A DNA stretch of 15,719 bases, from positions 1-15,719 of the forward strand of contig JBFMFE010000139.1 in NCBI GenBank assembly GCA_040752295.1, read 5' to 3'. This DNA is from JBFMFE01 sp040752295 (GTDB lineage: Bacteria; UBP15; UBA6099; JBFMBQ01). Below are positions 1-7,594 of this stretch, piece after piece. The stretch's first letter is position 1. Each line of letters begins with the position of its first letter. Position numbers and translations under genes: made by a program. The notes under the pieces were generated by a model, which saw only the letters and a program-made list of their open reading frames with translations, was not told the DNA's origin and made no database searches.

Positions 1-106
1 CGCCGACGTCGTCCCCCTTCAGCCCCACGATCCGTTTCGCCACCCGCTTTATCCGCTTCGTCGTGGCGACGGAAGTACCCCCGTATTTCTGAACGATAAT
101 CTTCAC
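1..106 (-). CDS. lysC: Aspartokinase, N-terminal part (runs off the window)
   Basis: Aspartokinase phosphorylates L-aspartate, the first step towards lysine, threonine and methionine. Only the first 35 codons are present. The translation begins VKIIVQKYGGTSVATTKRIK, and the KYGGTSV motif is the N-terminal signature of aspartokinases, where the lysine binds substrate and nucleotide. The start chosen is GTG at 106-104 because homologues begin right at this point. A GGAGGTGA sequence overlapping the stop of the upstream gene would serve as ribosome binding site, with a rather long spacing of about 13 nt. The gene follows the ApgM-family gene by 10 nt, so the two are very likely co-transcribed. 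The C-terminal kinase and ACT regulatory domains lie outside the window, so feedback regulation cannot be judged. Confidence 0.9.
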   Translation of the reverse strand, partial: MKIIVQKYGGTSVATTKRIKRVAKRIVGLKGDDVG

Positions 107-116
107 GTCCGCGCCG

Positions 117-1304
117 TCACCTCCCGAAGAAAAAATCCGCGAGCCTGTGCCCTTCCCTGAACTCCACGCCGGTCGCCGACGCGTTCCTCTCGGTGAAACT
201 CAAGCCCGAAGGGCGTCCGGCGACCCCGCTCCCGTATATCGCGAACGGAACCGGGTCCCTCGTGTGGGTCCGAACCGGTATGGGTGTCGCATGGTCAGGC
301 GTCAACAGAATCTTATAATCCCCGAATCTCCCCGCCGCGTCAAGCAGCGGGCGCACCACGCGGCGGTCCAGTTCCTCGATCCCCCTCACCTTCAGACCCG
401 CGTCTCCCATGTGAGACGCCTCATCGCAGCCCTCGAGGTGAACGACGGCGAGGTCCCCGGTCTCCAGCGCCGCCAGCGCCGCTCCCACCTTCCCCTCGTA
501 ATTCGTCTCCACAAGCCCGGTCGCGCCCTCCACCGCGACTGGATCAAGCCCAACGAGAACCCCTATCCCCCTCACCAGGTCCACCGCCGACACCACCGAC
601 CCGCGCACGCCGAAGCGTTCGCCGTAGCCCTCAAGCGCGGGCGCCGTACCCCCGCCCCAGAACCAGACCATGTTCGCCGGCGGCATGCCCGCGCCAGCCC
701 TCGCCGCGTTGACCGGATGGGATTCGAGCACCGTCCGCGACGAGTTCATCAGCCGCACGAGAAACTCCGCCCCCGCGCCCCGCGGAAGATATTCCTCCCA
801 CGGCTCACCGACGTGATCGTGGGGGGGAAAACATCTCACGCCGTCGAACCGCCCCTTCGCGACGAGAATGTGACGGTAGGAAATGCCCGGATAAAACCTC
901 GCCTCGTCCGACCCCAGCTCGGCGTCCAGCGCCGCGATCAGCGCGCGCGCCTCCTCCGTCGTTATGTGTCCGCTGCTGTAATCGCGCAGTACCCCGCCCG
1001 CGACGCTCACCAGATTGCACCTGAAAACGGTCTCGTCCTCCCCCGCCTCGACCCCCATGCTCGCCGCCTCGAGCGGACCCCTGCCCGTGAACTTCTTCAC
1101 CGGATCGTAACCCATTATTGACATGATCGCGACGTCGCTCCCCGGCGCCATCTCCTGCGGAACGTTCCACGCCAGCCCCAGCATCCCCTCGCGCGAGAGT
1201 GCGTCAATCGCGGGTTTGCGCGCCGCCTCGAGCGGCGTCCTCCCCCCAAGCTCCTCCAGGGGATAATCCGCCATCCCGTCACCTATCACGATCACGTATT
1301 TCAT
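117..1304 (-). CDS. apgM: ApgM-family phosphoglycerate mutase-like enzyme, proposed homoserine kinase
   Basis: This 395-residue protein belongs to the archaeal-type cofactor-independent phosphoglycerate mutase family, in the alkaline phosphatase superfamily. Visible metal and active-site motifs are VIGDGMADYP at 6-15 (D9), APGSDVAIMSIMGYDP around 53-68 (S56 the likely phospho-acceptor), EGCDEASHMGD around 291-301 (D294, H298), TPDHATP at 335-341 (D337, H338) and RTHTRDPVPF at 345-354 (H347). A bacterial subgroup of this family is annotated as a proposed homoserine kinase because its genes sit with threonine biosynthesis genes in genomes lacking ThrB. Here aspartokinase follows by 10 nt, which favours that role; a glycolytic mutase remains possible. 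No Shine-Dalgarno sequence precedes the ATG, but a TAAAAT at 1325-1320 could be a -10 box giving a nearly leaderless transcript. That last point is weak. Confidence 0.85.
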   Translation of the reverse strand: MKYVIVIGDGMADYPLEELGGRTPLEAARKPAIDALSREGMLGLAWNVPQEMAPGSDVAIMSIMGYDPVKKFTGRGPLEAASMGVEAGEDETVFRCNLVSVAGGVLRDYSSGHITTEEARALIAALDAELGSDEARFYPGISYRHILVAKGRFDGVRCFPPHDHVGEPWEEYLPRGAGAEFLVRLMNSSRTVLESHPVNAARAGAGMPPANMVWFWGGGTAPALEGYGERFGVRGSVVSAVDLVRGIGVLVGLDPVAVEGATGLVETNYEGKVGAALAALETGDLAVVHLEGCDEASHMGDAGLKVRGIEELDRRVVRPLLDAAGRFGDYKILLTPDHATPIPVRTHTRDPVPFAIYGSGVAGRPSGLSFTERNASATGVEFREGHRLADFFFGR

Positions 1305-1339
1305 AATAAATCAGACCATATTTTAGCACTGCGGCGCCA

Positions 1340-1437
1340 AATCAGTCACGGATTGACTGCCTGCCGCGCTGCCCGCAGGCAGGCGGACAGTCCTGCCTGT
1401 GCCCGGCAGACACAGGCGGCGCAGGCAGGCGCTGATT
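1340..1437. repeat. GC-rich nested palindromic intergenic element
   Basis: The 219-nt gap between the mannosidase and the ApgM-family gene holds a block of nested inverted repeats. Arms seen by eye: ctgcctgc (1357-1364) with gcaggcag (1375-1382); gcctgtg (1395-1401) with cacaggc (1411-1417); cctgcctg (1392-1399) with caggcagg (1422-1429); and cagtca (1343-1348) with tgactg (1354-1359). The whole block is flanked by aatcag (1340-1345) and ctgatt (1432-1437), which are inverted copies of each other. This is the look of REP-like or miniature repeat elements that occur in many copies in some genomes. It could also act as a transcription end for the mannosidase operon. Only this copy is visible in the window. 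Confidence 0.6.
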
Positions 1438-1523
1438 ACGCAGAGGGACGACGATGAAAAGCAAAAAACTAATATCACCCGTCGAACAAGGGATATCGGA
1501 GCGGGAATGAAAGACAAAAAGTT

Positions 1524-4307
1524 TCAATCCGGGCGGCTGCCGAGCCTTACGCTTAATGTCACGATCTCGAACGGGGCGATCTCAAACGCGACAGCGCCGC
1601 CCTTCACTTCCACCTCCCCGCCCCCTCCCGCCGGCTCGCCAAGAAAATTCACCCGCACAGCCGACTCCACCGGCGGAAAAAACCTTATCCTCGCCGCCGC
1701 CGTCACGTCGGCGACGCTGTAAACGCGCACTTCCAGCCGACTTTCGCCGCGCAGCCGCACCGAACTGACGACCACACTCGACGGCTCGACCTCGAAGAAA
1801 GAGCCTTCCGCCGGCAGCGCAGCACGCGCGCCGCCTGCCCGCCCCGCAACTGCGGGCACGACGGACCCGCCGCGCGCCGAACCCGCCGGCTCCTTCACCA
1901 CGACCCCGCCCGCCGCGTCCATCCACGCCGCCGCCGCACGCGCGCCGAAAAGGTCCCCTTCATACGCCGCGATGAGCGGATTCCTGAAATCCGCCGCTTC
2001 ACGCCATGCGCCGCCCGCCCGCCAGTCGCCCCTATGAACGAAAACGGAGTAGTGAAACTCGTGCTCCCCCTGGCACTGGGCTTCGGGCGTCGGCAGCTCA
2101 GGTCCCGCCTGGCTCGGACGGGTCGAAAGCCGCTTCCTCGAAAGCCATCCAACGCACCTCAGCAGCGTCAGATACCCCGTCAGCCGCCCCTTTTCCTTTC
2201 TCACCTCGTACTCGTACAAACCCCGGCTCAGAACCGCCAGCCCGCCACCCTCGCCGGAAATCGAGAAAAATGACTGCTGCGGATGCGTGCCCGCCGGCGG
2301 TTGACACCAGCCCTCCCCCGCTTCGGTCTCCCACGGACGCTTCACAACGTGAAATGCGCTGTCCGCCGCAGCCTCACCCTTCCTGAACGGCGTCGGAAAA
2401 ACCACACGCAGCCTGTGATCCCTCGCCGCATTGTACACGCGCGTGACAACGTCCAGCCGCGGAACCCCGCCCCACAGGTACAGCGTCGTCGTAATCGGGC
2501 ATCGAACCTTTTCGCGAGAGCGCGCCCCGCCCTCGCATCCGACCGGAAGCCGCATCCCAAGCCTTATGACCGCAGCCGAAAGCACGCCTCCGCGCCTCAC
2601 AACTTCGACGTCCGCCTTCACCTTTCCCGTGGACAAAGGCTTGCCCCCGGAGGGACAGAAATCGTACTCGTCCCCCACGTCGCCCTCGTCCTCGAACACG
2701 AGCAAGCCCGTATACCCCATCCCGCTCCTCTTGTCGCGAACCCCCAGCGAGCCGTTGTCCATGATCTCCACACGGAGAAATTCGTTCTCGATGACGCCGC
2801 CCGCGTCCGGTCCGCCCCCCGCGCCCGCCGGCGCCGCCGCCTCCCGCTCCAGGCGATACGCCTTCCACCCCATCGGCAGCACGCCGCGCGCCGCGAACCG
2901 GAGAACCACGCTCCCCTCGCTCAAAAAGCTTTCCTTTCCGCACACCACGATCGAACCGCCACGCTCGACGTGAACCGGCGCCGCCTCCCCCCCGTCCCAC
3001 AACCGCCACGCGCCGTCAAGCAGTCCATCCGTTTCCACCGTGAGGGGCAGTGTGAGCACGCATCCGCCAGCGCGGCTCCAAGCCGACGTGTTGAACACGA
3101 CGACGTTCATCGCCCCGCCCGGCGCCGGCTCCGAACCCGTCCCGAAGTCCCGCCCCCCCGGCGCCATGCCGCCGATCATCGAGCGCGCCGATGCATCCAC
3201 GATCGCGCACGCGATCTGCTGCGCCTGCCGGAACCTCGGCATCATCTCCCGGTGAACCTCGTCCACGCCGCATCCGCAGATGCTGTCGTGCGGGTGGTTC
3301 GACAGAAGCAGCCTCCACGCCGCCTCCAGCTCCCCGGCGGGATACTCCGCCCCGGCAAGGCACGCCGCCATAGCCGCCATCGGCTCCGCACGGTTCTCGA
3401 GCATCACCTGCGCCCTCTCGTTCTCCTGCTTGATGTAAACGCGCGACGAGAGAACGCCCGGCAGAAGGGGATGATAGCGGCTCCCCCGCAGCTCCCCCGC
3501 GAATTCCGGAAGCTCCACCGCGCGCTCCCTGACCGCGCCGATGAAATCCTCAAAACTCCCCTGCCTGAATTCCACCTCCGGAATCCGCTCGCCGAGCACG
3601 CGCAGCTTTCCGGGAAGTCCAGCGTCCGCAGGCTCATGGTCCATCCCGTTGCACAGGAGAAAAACCGGCAGCGAGGCGTGTTCCTTCATCGCCTCCAGCC
3701 TTTCGCGGGCGAGCGCTTCGAGCCGGTCGGGGTCTTCGGGCAGGAACGCGAAGTTACCGTAGCCGTGAACGAGCTGATGAACCGCCAGCACGGAATGCCC
3801 CGAAGGGGCGCGCCACCTGAACACCAGGCGCTCATGGGCGGGGTCGGCGCCGCCCCCGCGCGTGAATACGGCGGCGTCCATGCCGAATCCGCGCAGTATC
3901 TGGGGGAGCTGGCTCACGTGACCGAAAGGATCGGGAACGTATCCGGTCATCATCGCTCCGCCCATGCGCCGGGCGGCGCGGATGCCCGTCTCGAGGTTGC
4001 GAATCAGTGACTCGCCGCTCACGAGAAACTCGTCGGGCAGCACGTACCACGGACCCGCCAGAAGCCGCCCGCCCTTGATGAGCTCCCTCAACTCCGCCTT
4101 CCTCTCCGGACGCGCCTCGAGGTAGTCCTCCAGCGCTATCGCCTGCCCGTCGAACACGAAACAGGTGAATCCGGGATCGCTTTTCAACAGGGATATGAGC
4201 GCGTCCGTCGTCTCGACCAGACGGCGCCGGAACAACTGAAACGGCAGGTACCACTCCCTGTCCCAGTGCGTGTGGGCGACTACTATCGCGGTTGTTCTGT
4301 CCGTCAT
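1524..4307 (-). CDS. GH38 alpha-mannosidase, cytosolic
   Basis: This 927-residue protein is a family 38 glycoside hydrolase, a zinc-dependent retaining alpha-mannosidase. By comparison with the family, H14 and D16 in AHTHWDREWY (11-20), the nucleophile D126 in GYVPDPFGH (122-130), and H340 in SNHPHDSICGCG (336-347) form the metal site and catalytic centre. The catalytic domain fills roughly residues 5-270, the helical middle domain about 270-370, and a beta-sandwich C-terminal part the rest. There is no signal peptide, so it should act in the cytosol, on imported mannosides or mannosylglycerate-like compounds; the substrate cannot be read from sequence. The frame is open to 4427, but that extension overlaps the upstream STAS gene and looks non-homologous. 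ATG 4307 lies just before the catalytic motif and 40 nt after the STAS stop. No clear Shine-Dalgarno sequence is visible. Confidence 0.9.
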   Translation of the reverse strand: MTDRTTAIVVAHTHWDREWYLPFQLFRRRLVETTDALISLLKSDPGFTCFVFDGQAIALEDYLEARPERKAELRELIKGGRLLAGPWYVLPDEFLVSGESLIRNLETGIRAARRMGGAMMTGYVPDPFGHVSQLPQILRGFGMDAAVFTRGGGADPAHERLVFRWRAPSGHSVLAVHQLVHGYGNFAFLPEDPDRLEALARERLEAMKEHASLPVFLLCNGMDHEPADAGLPGKLRVLGERIPEVEFRQGSFEDFIGAVRERAVELPEFAGELRGSRYHPLLPGVLSSRVYIKQENERAQVMLENRAEPMAAMAACLAGAEYPAGELEAAWRLLLSNHPHDSICGCGVDEVHREMMPRFRQAQQIACAIVDASARSMIGGMAPGGRDFGTGSEPAPGGAMNVVVFNTSAWSRAGGCVLTLPLTVETDGLLDGAWRLWDGGEAAPVHVERGGSIVVCGKESFLSEGSVVLRFAARGVLPMGWKAYRLEREAAAPAGAGGGPDAGGVIENEFLRVEIMDNGSLGVRDKRSGMGYTGLLVFEDEGDVGDEYDFCPSGGKPLSTGKVKADVEVVRRGGVLSAAVIRLGMRLPVGCEGGARSREKVRCPITTTLYLWGGVPRLDVVTRVYNAARDHRLRVVFPTPFRKGEAAADSAFHVVKRPWETEAGEGWCQPPAGTHPQQSFFSISGEGGGLAVLSRGLYEYEVRKEKGRLTGYLTLLRCVGWLSRKRLSTRPSQAGPELPTPEAQCQGEHEFHYSVFVHRGDWRAGGAWREAADFRNPLIAAYEGDLFGARAAAAWMDAAGGVVVKEPAGSARGGSVVPAVAGRAGGARAALPAEGSFFEVEPSSVVVSSVRLRGESRLEVRVYSVADVTAAARIRFFPPVESAVRVNFLGEPAGGGGEVEVKGGAVAFEIAPFEIVTLSVRLGSRPD

Positions 4308-4347
4308 AGAACGGGACGGCGGGGGACGCCCGCTCCGAAGAAGGGCT

Positions 4348-4716
4348 TCAATGCATCGTCGCCCCGTTGATGAGAAAACTGCTGACGGCTCCCTCTTCCG
4401 TGGGAAAAATGCTGAAAACCCTGTCAAGCTCCAGCACGTTGAAGACGTTCACGTGGTGCGGCGCGAGTCCGGTCAGCTTCAGGTCGCCCACCGTCGGATC
4501 GATCAGCTTCAGCCCGTACATCAGCGACCCCACTCCCGTGCTGTCTATGAAATTCGTGTCCTTCAGGTTCACCACTATCTTCTGATGCCCGAACTTTATC
4601 AGCGACTCGAGCTTGATCTTCATCGCCTGGGACAACTGTATGTCGAGGTTGCCGTGCACCTCGATGACCGTCACGTCGCCCACGGTCCTGACGATTATCT
4701 TCGAATCCTTCGCCAT
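4348..4716 (-). CDS. STAS-domain protein, anti-sigma factor antagonist type
   Basis: This 122-residue protein is a single STAS domain. Anti-sigma factor antagonists of this family bind and sequester an anti-sigma kinase, and are switched off by phosphorylation of a conserved serine. The motif FIDSTGVGSL at 56-65 carries that serine (S59), and the N-terminal DVTVIEVHGNLDI (14-26) matches the usual first strands. Full length for the family. The start is set by AGGAG at 4727-4723, six nt before ATG 4716. A sigma70-type promoter lies just upstream, and the GH38 gene follows 40 nt downstream, so the two may form a short operon. No partner kinase or phosphatase is in the window. STAS proteins also serve as MlaB, the regulator of MlaFE; with an Mla operon 6 kb away that alternative is possible, but the phosphorylatable serine favours the sigma-regulator reading. 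Confidence 0.85.
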   Translation of the reverse strand: MAKDSKIIVRTVGDVTVIEVHGNLDIQLSQAMKIKLESLIKFGHQKIVVNLKDTNFIDSTGVGSLMYGLKLIDPTVGDLKLTGLAPHHVNVFNVLELDRVFSIFPTEEGAVSSFLINGATMH

Positions 4717-4736
4717 CGCCCGCTCCTATGGACGGT

Positions 4737-4765
4737 AGAATAAACACAACCCTTCGCCGCGTCAA
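4737..4765 (-). promoter_or_regulatory. Sigma70-type promoter of the STAS-mannosidase unit
   Basis: On the - strand, TTGACG (4765-4760) and TATTCT (4742-4737) are separated by exactly 17 nt. This lies upstream of the STAS gene start at 4716 and downstream of the alr terminator, which is where a new transcript would be expected. The transcript would start near 4730 and leave a leader of about 15 nt containing the AGGAG ribosome binding site. Confidence 0.6.
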
Positions 4766-4795
4766 TACCGGACCGGACAGGAATATTGCGCCGTG

Positions 4796-4816
4796 AAAAA
4801 ATTCCGCGGCACGCGG
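4796..4816 (-). terminator. Intrinsic terminator after alr
   Basis: Just after the alr stop codon the - strand reads CCGCG (4816-4812), a TGC loop, CGCGG (4808-4804), then AA and six T residues (4801-4796). A 5-bp GC stem with a T-tract is a short but plausible rho-independent terminator for the rpiB-nnr-alr operon. The promoter of the next unit lies immediately downstream, which supports a transcript boundary here. Confidence 0.5.
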
Positions 4817-4827
4817 CTTGCGCCGGA

Positions 4828-5979
4828 TCAGATTTCAGCGGGGTTCCCCCCCGAATAATTGATATACACCCGCGGCACACGCTTCCCGATAAGCGAGACA
4901 ACCTCGTAGTTTATCGTGCCGAGAAGGGAAGCCGTCTCGTCCACGCCGATCTCCTCGCCGCCCTGACGCCCGATCAGCGTCGCCTCGTCGCCGACCTTCA
5001 CGTCCGGTATTCCGGTCACGTCCACCACCATGAAATCCATGCAGACGTTGCCCACTATCGGCGCCCGCCTCCCCTCCACAATCACCGAACCGCGATTGGA
5101 GAGCCGCCGCCCGAAACCGTCGGCGTACCCCGCCGGCAGCGTCGCCACGCGCACCCGCCTGCGCGCCCTGAACGTCCCACCGTACGAAACCCTCGAACCC
5201 GCGGGCAGCGTCTTCAGCTCTATCACCGTGCTCTTGATCGCCATGACGGGCTTCAACCCGAGCCGGGCGTCTTTCAGCCGTTCCGACGGAAAAAGCCCAT
5301 GCAGCATTATCCCCGGACGCACCATGTTGAAAATCGAGTCCGGGTAACGCAGTATCCCGGCGCTGTTCGCGGCGTGCCGGAGGGGAACCCCGATCCCCGC
5401 GCGCTCCAGTTCCCCAAGCAGCCTCGAGAACCTCTCGAGCTGAAACACCGTGTACTCATCGTCCGGAACGTCCGCGCATGAAAGATGCGTGAAAACCCCC
5501 TCGACCTCTATCCCCGGCAGCTTCGCCAGCCCCTCGATGAAATGAACCGCGTTCTCCGGAAAAACCCCTATCCTCCCCATGCCGGTGTCCACCTTCACGT
5601 GCACCTTCACAGCCCGTTCCCTTTTCACCGCCTCCCGCGAGAGCGCCTGCGCCAGATTGTAGTGGTACACGGTCTGGCGTATCCCGTTGGCAACGACCTC
5701 GGACGCCCACGCCGGCTGCGTGTAACCCAGAACGAGTACGGGCACGTCCAGCCCGGCGCCGCGCAGCTCAAGCGCCTCCTCTAAAGAAGCCACCGCGAAC
5801 ATGTCCGCGCCCGCGCCCGCAAGCACCCGCACCACCGCGACCGCCCCGTGCCCGTACGCGTCCGCCTTCACGACCGCCGTCACACCGGCGGTTTCACCCG
5901 CCAACCCCCTGACGACCCTGAAATTGTGAGTTAAATTGTCGCAGTTGATCTCTGCCCAGATGGGACGGAAAATCCGCAA
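4828..5979 (-). CDS. alr: Alanine racemase
   Basis: Alanine racemase is a PLP enzyme that makes D-alanine for peptidoglycan. The 383-residue product has full family length. VVKADAYGHG at 36-45 carries the PLP lysine (K38), RVSYGGTF at 263-270 carries the catalytic tyrosine (Y266), RPGIMLHG at 221-228 provides the arginine that contacts PLP, and GYADG with NVCMDFMVVD (311-320) are further family signatures. The N-terminal TIM-barrel and the C-terminal beta domain are both complete. The start is TTG at 5979-5977, chosen because the protein begins at the normal family position and AAGGA lies seven nt upstream. Only 3 nt separate it from the stop of nnr, so translation is probably coupled. It is the last gene of the rpiB-nnr-alr operon. 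Confidence 0.95.
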   Translation of the reverse strand: MRIFRPIWAEINCDNLTHNFRVVRGLAGETAGVTAVVKADAYGHGAVAVVRVLAGAGADMFAVASLEEALELRGAGLDVPVLVLGYTQPAWASEVVANGIRQTVYHYNLAQALSREAVKRERAVKVHVKVDTGMGRIGVFPENAVHFIEGLAKLPGIEVEGVFTHLSCADVPDDEYTVFQLERFSRLLGELERAGIGVPLRHAANSAGILRYPDSIFNMVRPGIMLHGLFPSERLKDARLGLKPVMAIKSTVIELKTLPAGSRVSYGGTFRARRRVRVATLPAGYADGFGRRLSNRGSVIVEGRRAPIVGNVCMDFMVVDVTGIPDVKVGDEATLIGRQGGEEIGVDETASLLGTINYEVVSLIGKRVPRVYINYSGGNPAEI

Positions 5980-5982
5980 TCT

Positions 5983-7569
5983 TTAATCCTTGCTATTGTC
6001 TGCTCCGGGTTTTGCACGGGTTTCATGCAAAATCATGGTCATTGCCCTGTCAATGAAGCGGATCATCATCGTCGCCGTCAGCGCCCTTTCATGAATGGAG
6101 CGGACGGCGACGTCACCCGCCAGCCCGTGTATGTATGCCCCCGCCGCCGCGGCTTCAACCGGCGGGACGCCGCCCGCGGCAAGCCCGCCCACCACTCCGC
6201 TCAATACGTCGCCGCTCCCGCCCGTCGCCATCCCCGGATTCCCCGTCGGATTGACGTACACCCTCCCGCGGGGCGCCGCTGTAAGACTGTACGCCCCCTT
6301 GAGAACCACCGTGACGTTGTGCTTTGCGGCAAAGCCCCTCGCGCTTTCGAGCCGGGCGGACTGGACGGCGCCGGCGCTGGTCCCCATCAACCGCGCCATC
6401 TCGCCGGGATGGGGCGTCAGTATCAGAGGGGCGCGCGCCCTGCGAAGTACTTCCCGGCGGAGCGCGATCACGTTCAGCGCGTCCGCGTCCACCACCACCG
6501 GCGCCCTCGCCTCACTGATCACACCCTCCACCACCGCGCGCGTCCCCGGCGTCACACCAAGCCCGGGACCGAGCACGACCGCGTCCACACCACCGCACTT
6601 CTCCACAAGCCCATCCACACACCCCGCGGAAAGCACCCCGTCCTCCTCCGGCTGGGGCAGCGTCACTCCCTCCGTGAACTTCCGCTCCACCAGGTCGTGA
6701 AGCCCCTCGGGCACGGCAAGATAAACCAGCCCCGCCCCCACCCTCAGCGCGCTCATACCCGCCATGCACGGCGCGCCCGACATCCCCCGCGACCCCCCCA
6801 CCACCAGCACACTCCCGCACTCGCCCTTGTGAACGTCAGCCCTCCGCCCCGCAAGGCACCCGCGAACAAGCGCGCGCGGCGTCAGCTCTACCTCGGATCG
6901 TACCCCCCTCAGCAACTCCACCGGTATGCCGATGTCCACAACGTACACCTTCCCCGCGTACCCCGCGCCGGGATACACGAACAGCCCCACCTTCGGCATC
7001 CCGAAAGTTACGGTGTGCGTCGCCCGCACCGCCGCCGTGGGCACCGTCCCGTCGTCAACGCTCACACCCGACGGCGCGTCCACGGCGAACACGCTCCCGC
7101 GAAACCCGTTGACCCTCGCGATCATCTTCTCGTAAACGGGCTTCAGCGCCCCCTTCACGCCCGTTCCCAAAAGCGCGTCAACCACGAAATCCGCGCGCCT
7201 CAGCCCCGAACTCAGCTTCCTCAGCCCCTTCTCCCCCCTCACCTCCGTCACGCCTATCTTCAACCTCAGGCACACCTCGAGATTCGTCCTCGCGTCCCCC
7301 GATACCTCTCCCTTCGCAGCCGCCAGCGCGATCTCGGGAACAGCCCCGGCGTTCAGAAGATGGCGCGCCACAGCGAAACCGTCCCCGCCGTTGTTCCCCC
7401 TCCCGCACACCACCAGCGCCCTCTTCCCCTCGAGCGGCGACGCCTCCGACGCGATCACCTCGAACACGCCCCTCGACGCGTTCTCCATAAGCACGATCCC
7501 GGGTATCCCCACGTCCTCGATCGCCGCCCTGTCCAGTTCCCTCATCTGTTCTGCCGTCACGAGCCTCAT
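5983..7569 (-). CDS. nnr: Bifunctional NAD(P)H-hydrate repair enzyme (epimerase and ADP-dependent dehydratase)
   Basis: This 528-residue protein repairs damaged, hydrated NADH and NADPH. The N-terminal YjeF_N domain (about 1-225) interconverts the R and S hydrates and contains the glycine-rich GRGNNGGDGFAVAR (56-69) and AVDAPSGV (162-169). The C-terminal ribokinase-like domain (about 228-510) dehydrates the S form using ADP, with VLGPGLG (332-338), LTPHPGE (384-390) and NPTGNPGMATGGSGDVL (440-456) as nucleotide-binding and catalytic motifs. Both domains look intact. The frame is open further upstream, but ATG 7569 is chosen: it has AGGAA six nt before it, homologues begin MRLVTAEQM, and the extension would run into rpiB. 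It lies 25 nt after rpiB and 3 nt before alr; linkage to alr is common in bacteria. Confidence 0.95.
   Translation of the reverse strand: MRLVTAEQMRELDRAAIEDVGIPGIVLMENASRGVFEVIASEASPLEGKRALVVCGRGNNGGDGFAVARHLLNAGAVPEIALAAAKGEVSGDARTNLEVCLRLKIGVTEVRGEKGLRKLSSGLRRADFVVDALLGTGVKGALKPVYEKMIARVNGFRGSVFAVDAPSGVSVDDGTVPTAAVRATHTVTFGMPKVGLFVYPGAGYAGKVYVVDIGIPVELLRGVRSEVELTPRALVRGCLAGRRADVHKGECGSVLVVGGSRGMSGAPCMAGMSALRVGAGLVYLAVPEGLHDLVERKFTEGVTLPQPEEDGVLSAGCVDGLVEKCGGVDAVVLGPGLGVTPGTRAVVEGVISEARAPVVVDADALNVIALRREVLRRARAPLILTPHPGEMARLMGTSAGAVQSARLESARGFAAKHNVTVVLKGAYSLTAAPRGRVYVNPTGNPGMATGGSGDVLSGVVGGLAAGGVPPVEAAAAGAYIHGLAGDVAVRSIHERALTATMMIRFIDRAMTMILHETRAKPGADNSKD
5987..5991 (-). promoter_or_regulatory. 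Ribosome binding site for the TTG start of alr
   Basis: AAGGA on the - strand lies seven nt before the TTG at 5979 and overlaps the last codons of nnr. Its spacing decides in favour of the rare TTG as the alr start, because no ATG or GTG occurs at the expected position. Confidence 0.6.
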
Positions 7570-7594
7570 AAATACTTCCTTTCCGCCCCCGCGC

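Noticed and set aside
147..1121. Open frame of 324 codons on the + strand opposite the ApgM-family gene
   Set aside because: Shadow of the real gene; composition is not protein-like and there is no ribosome binding site or homologous motif.
1357..1430. Possible CRISPR-like repeats
   Set aside because: The repeated words are short, unevenly spaced and palindromic with no spacers of constant length, so this is not a CRISPR array.
1323..1527. Two short leftward frames of about 60 codons in the intergenic repeat
   Set aside because: They are formed by the palindromic element and have no ribosome binding site or homologous motif.
2283..4010. Open frame of 575 codons on the + strand inside the mannosidase gene
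   Set aside because: It is antisense to a clear GH38 gene, is extremely rich in Arg, Pro and His, and has no recognisable motif. The high GC and codon bias of the true gene create it.
4308..4427. N-terminal extension of 40 codons on the mannosidase
   Set aside because: It overlaps the STAS coding sequence and does not resemble GH38 N-termini, which begin just before the HTHWD motif.
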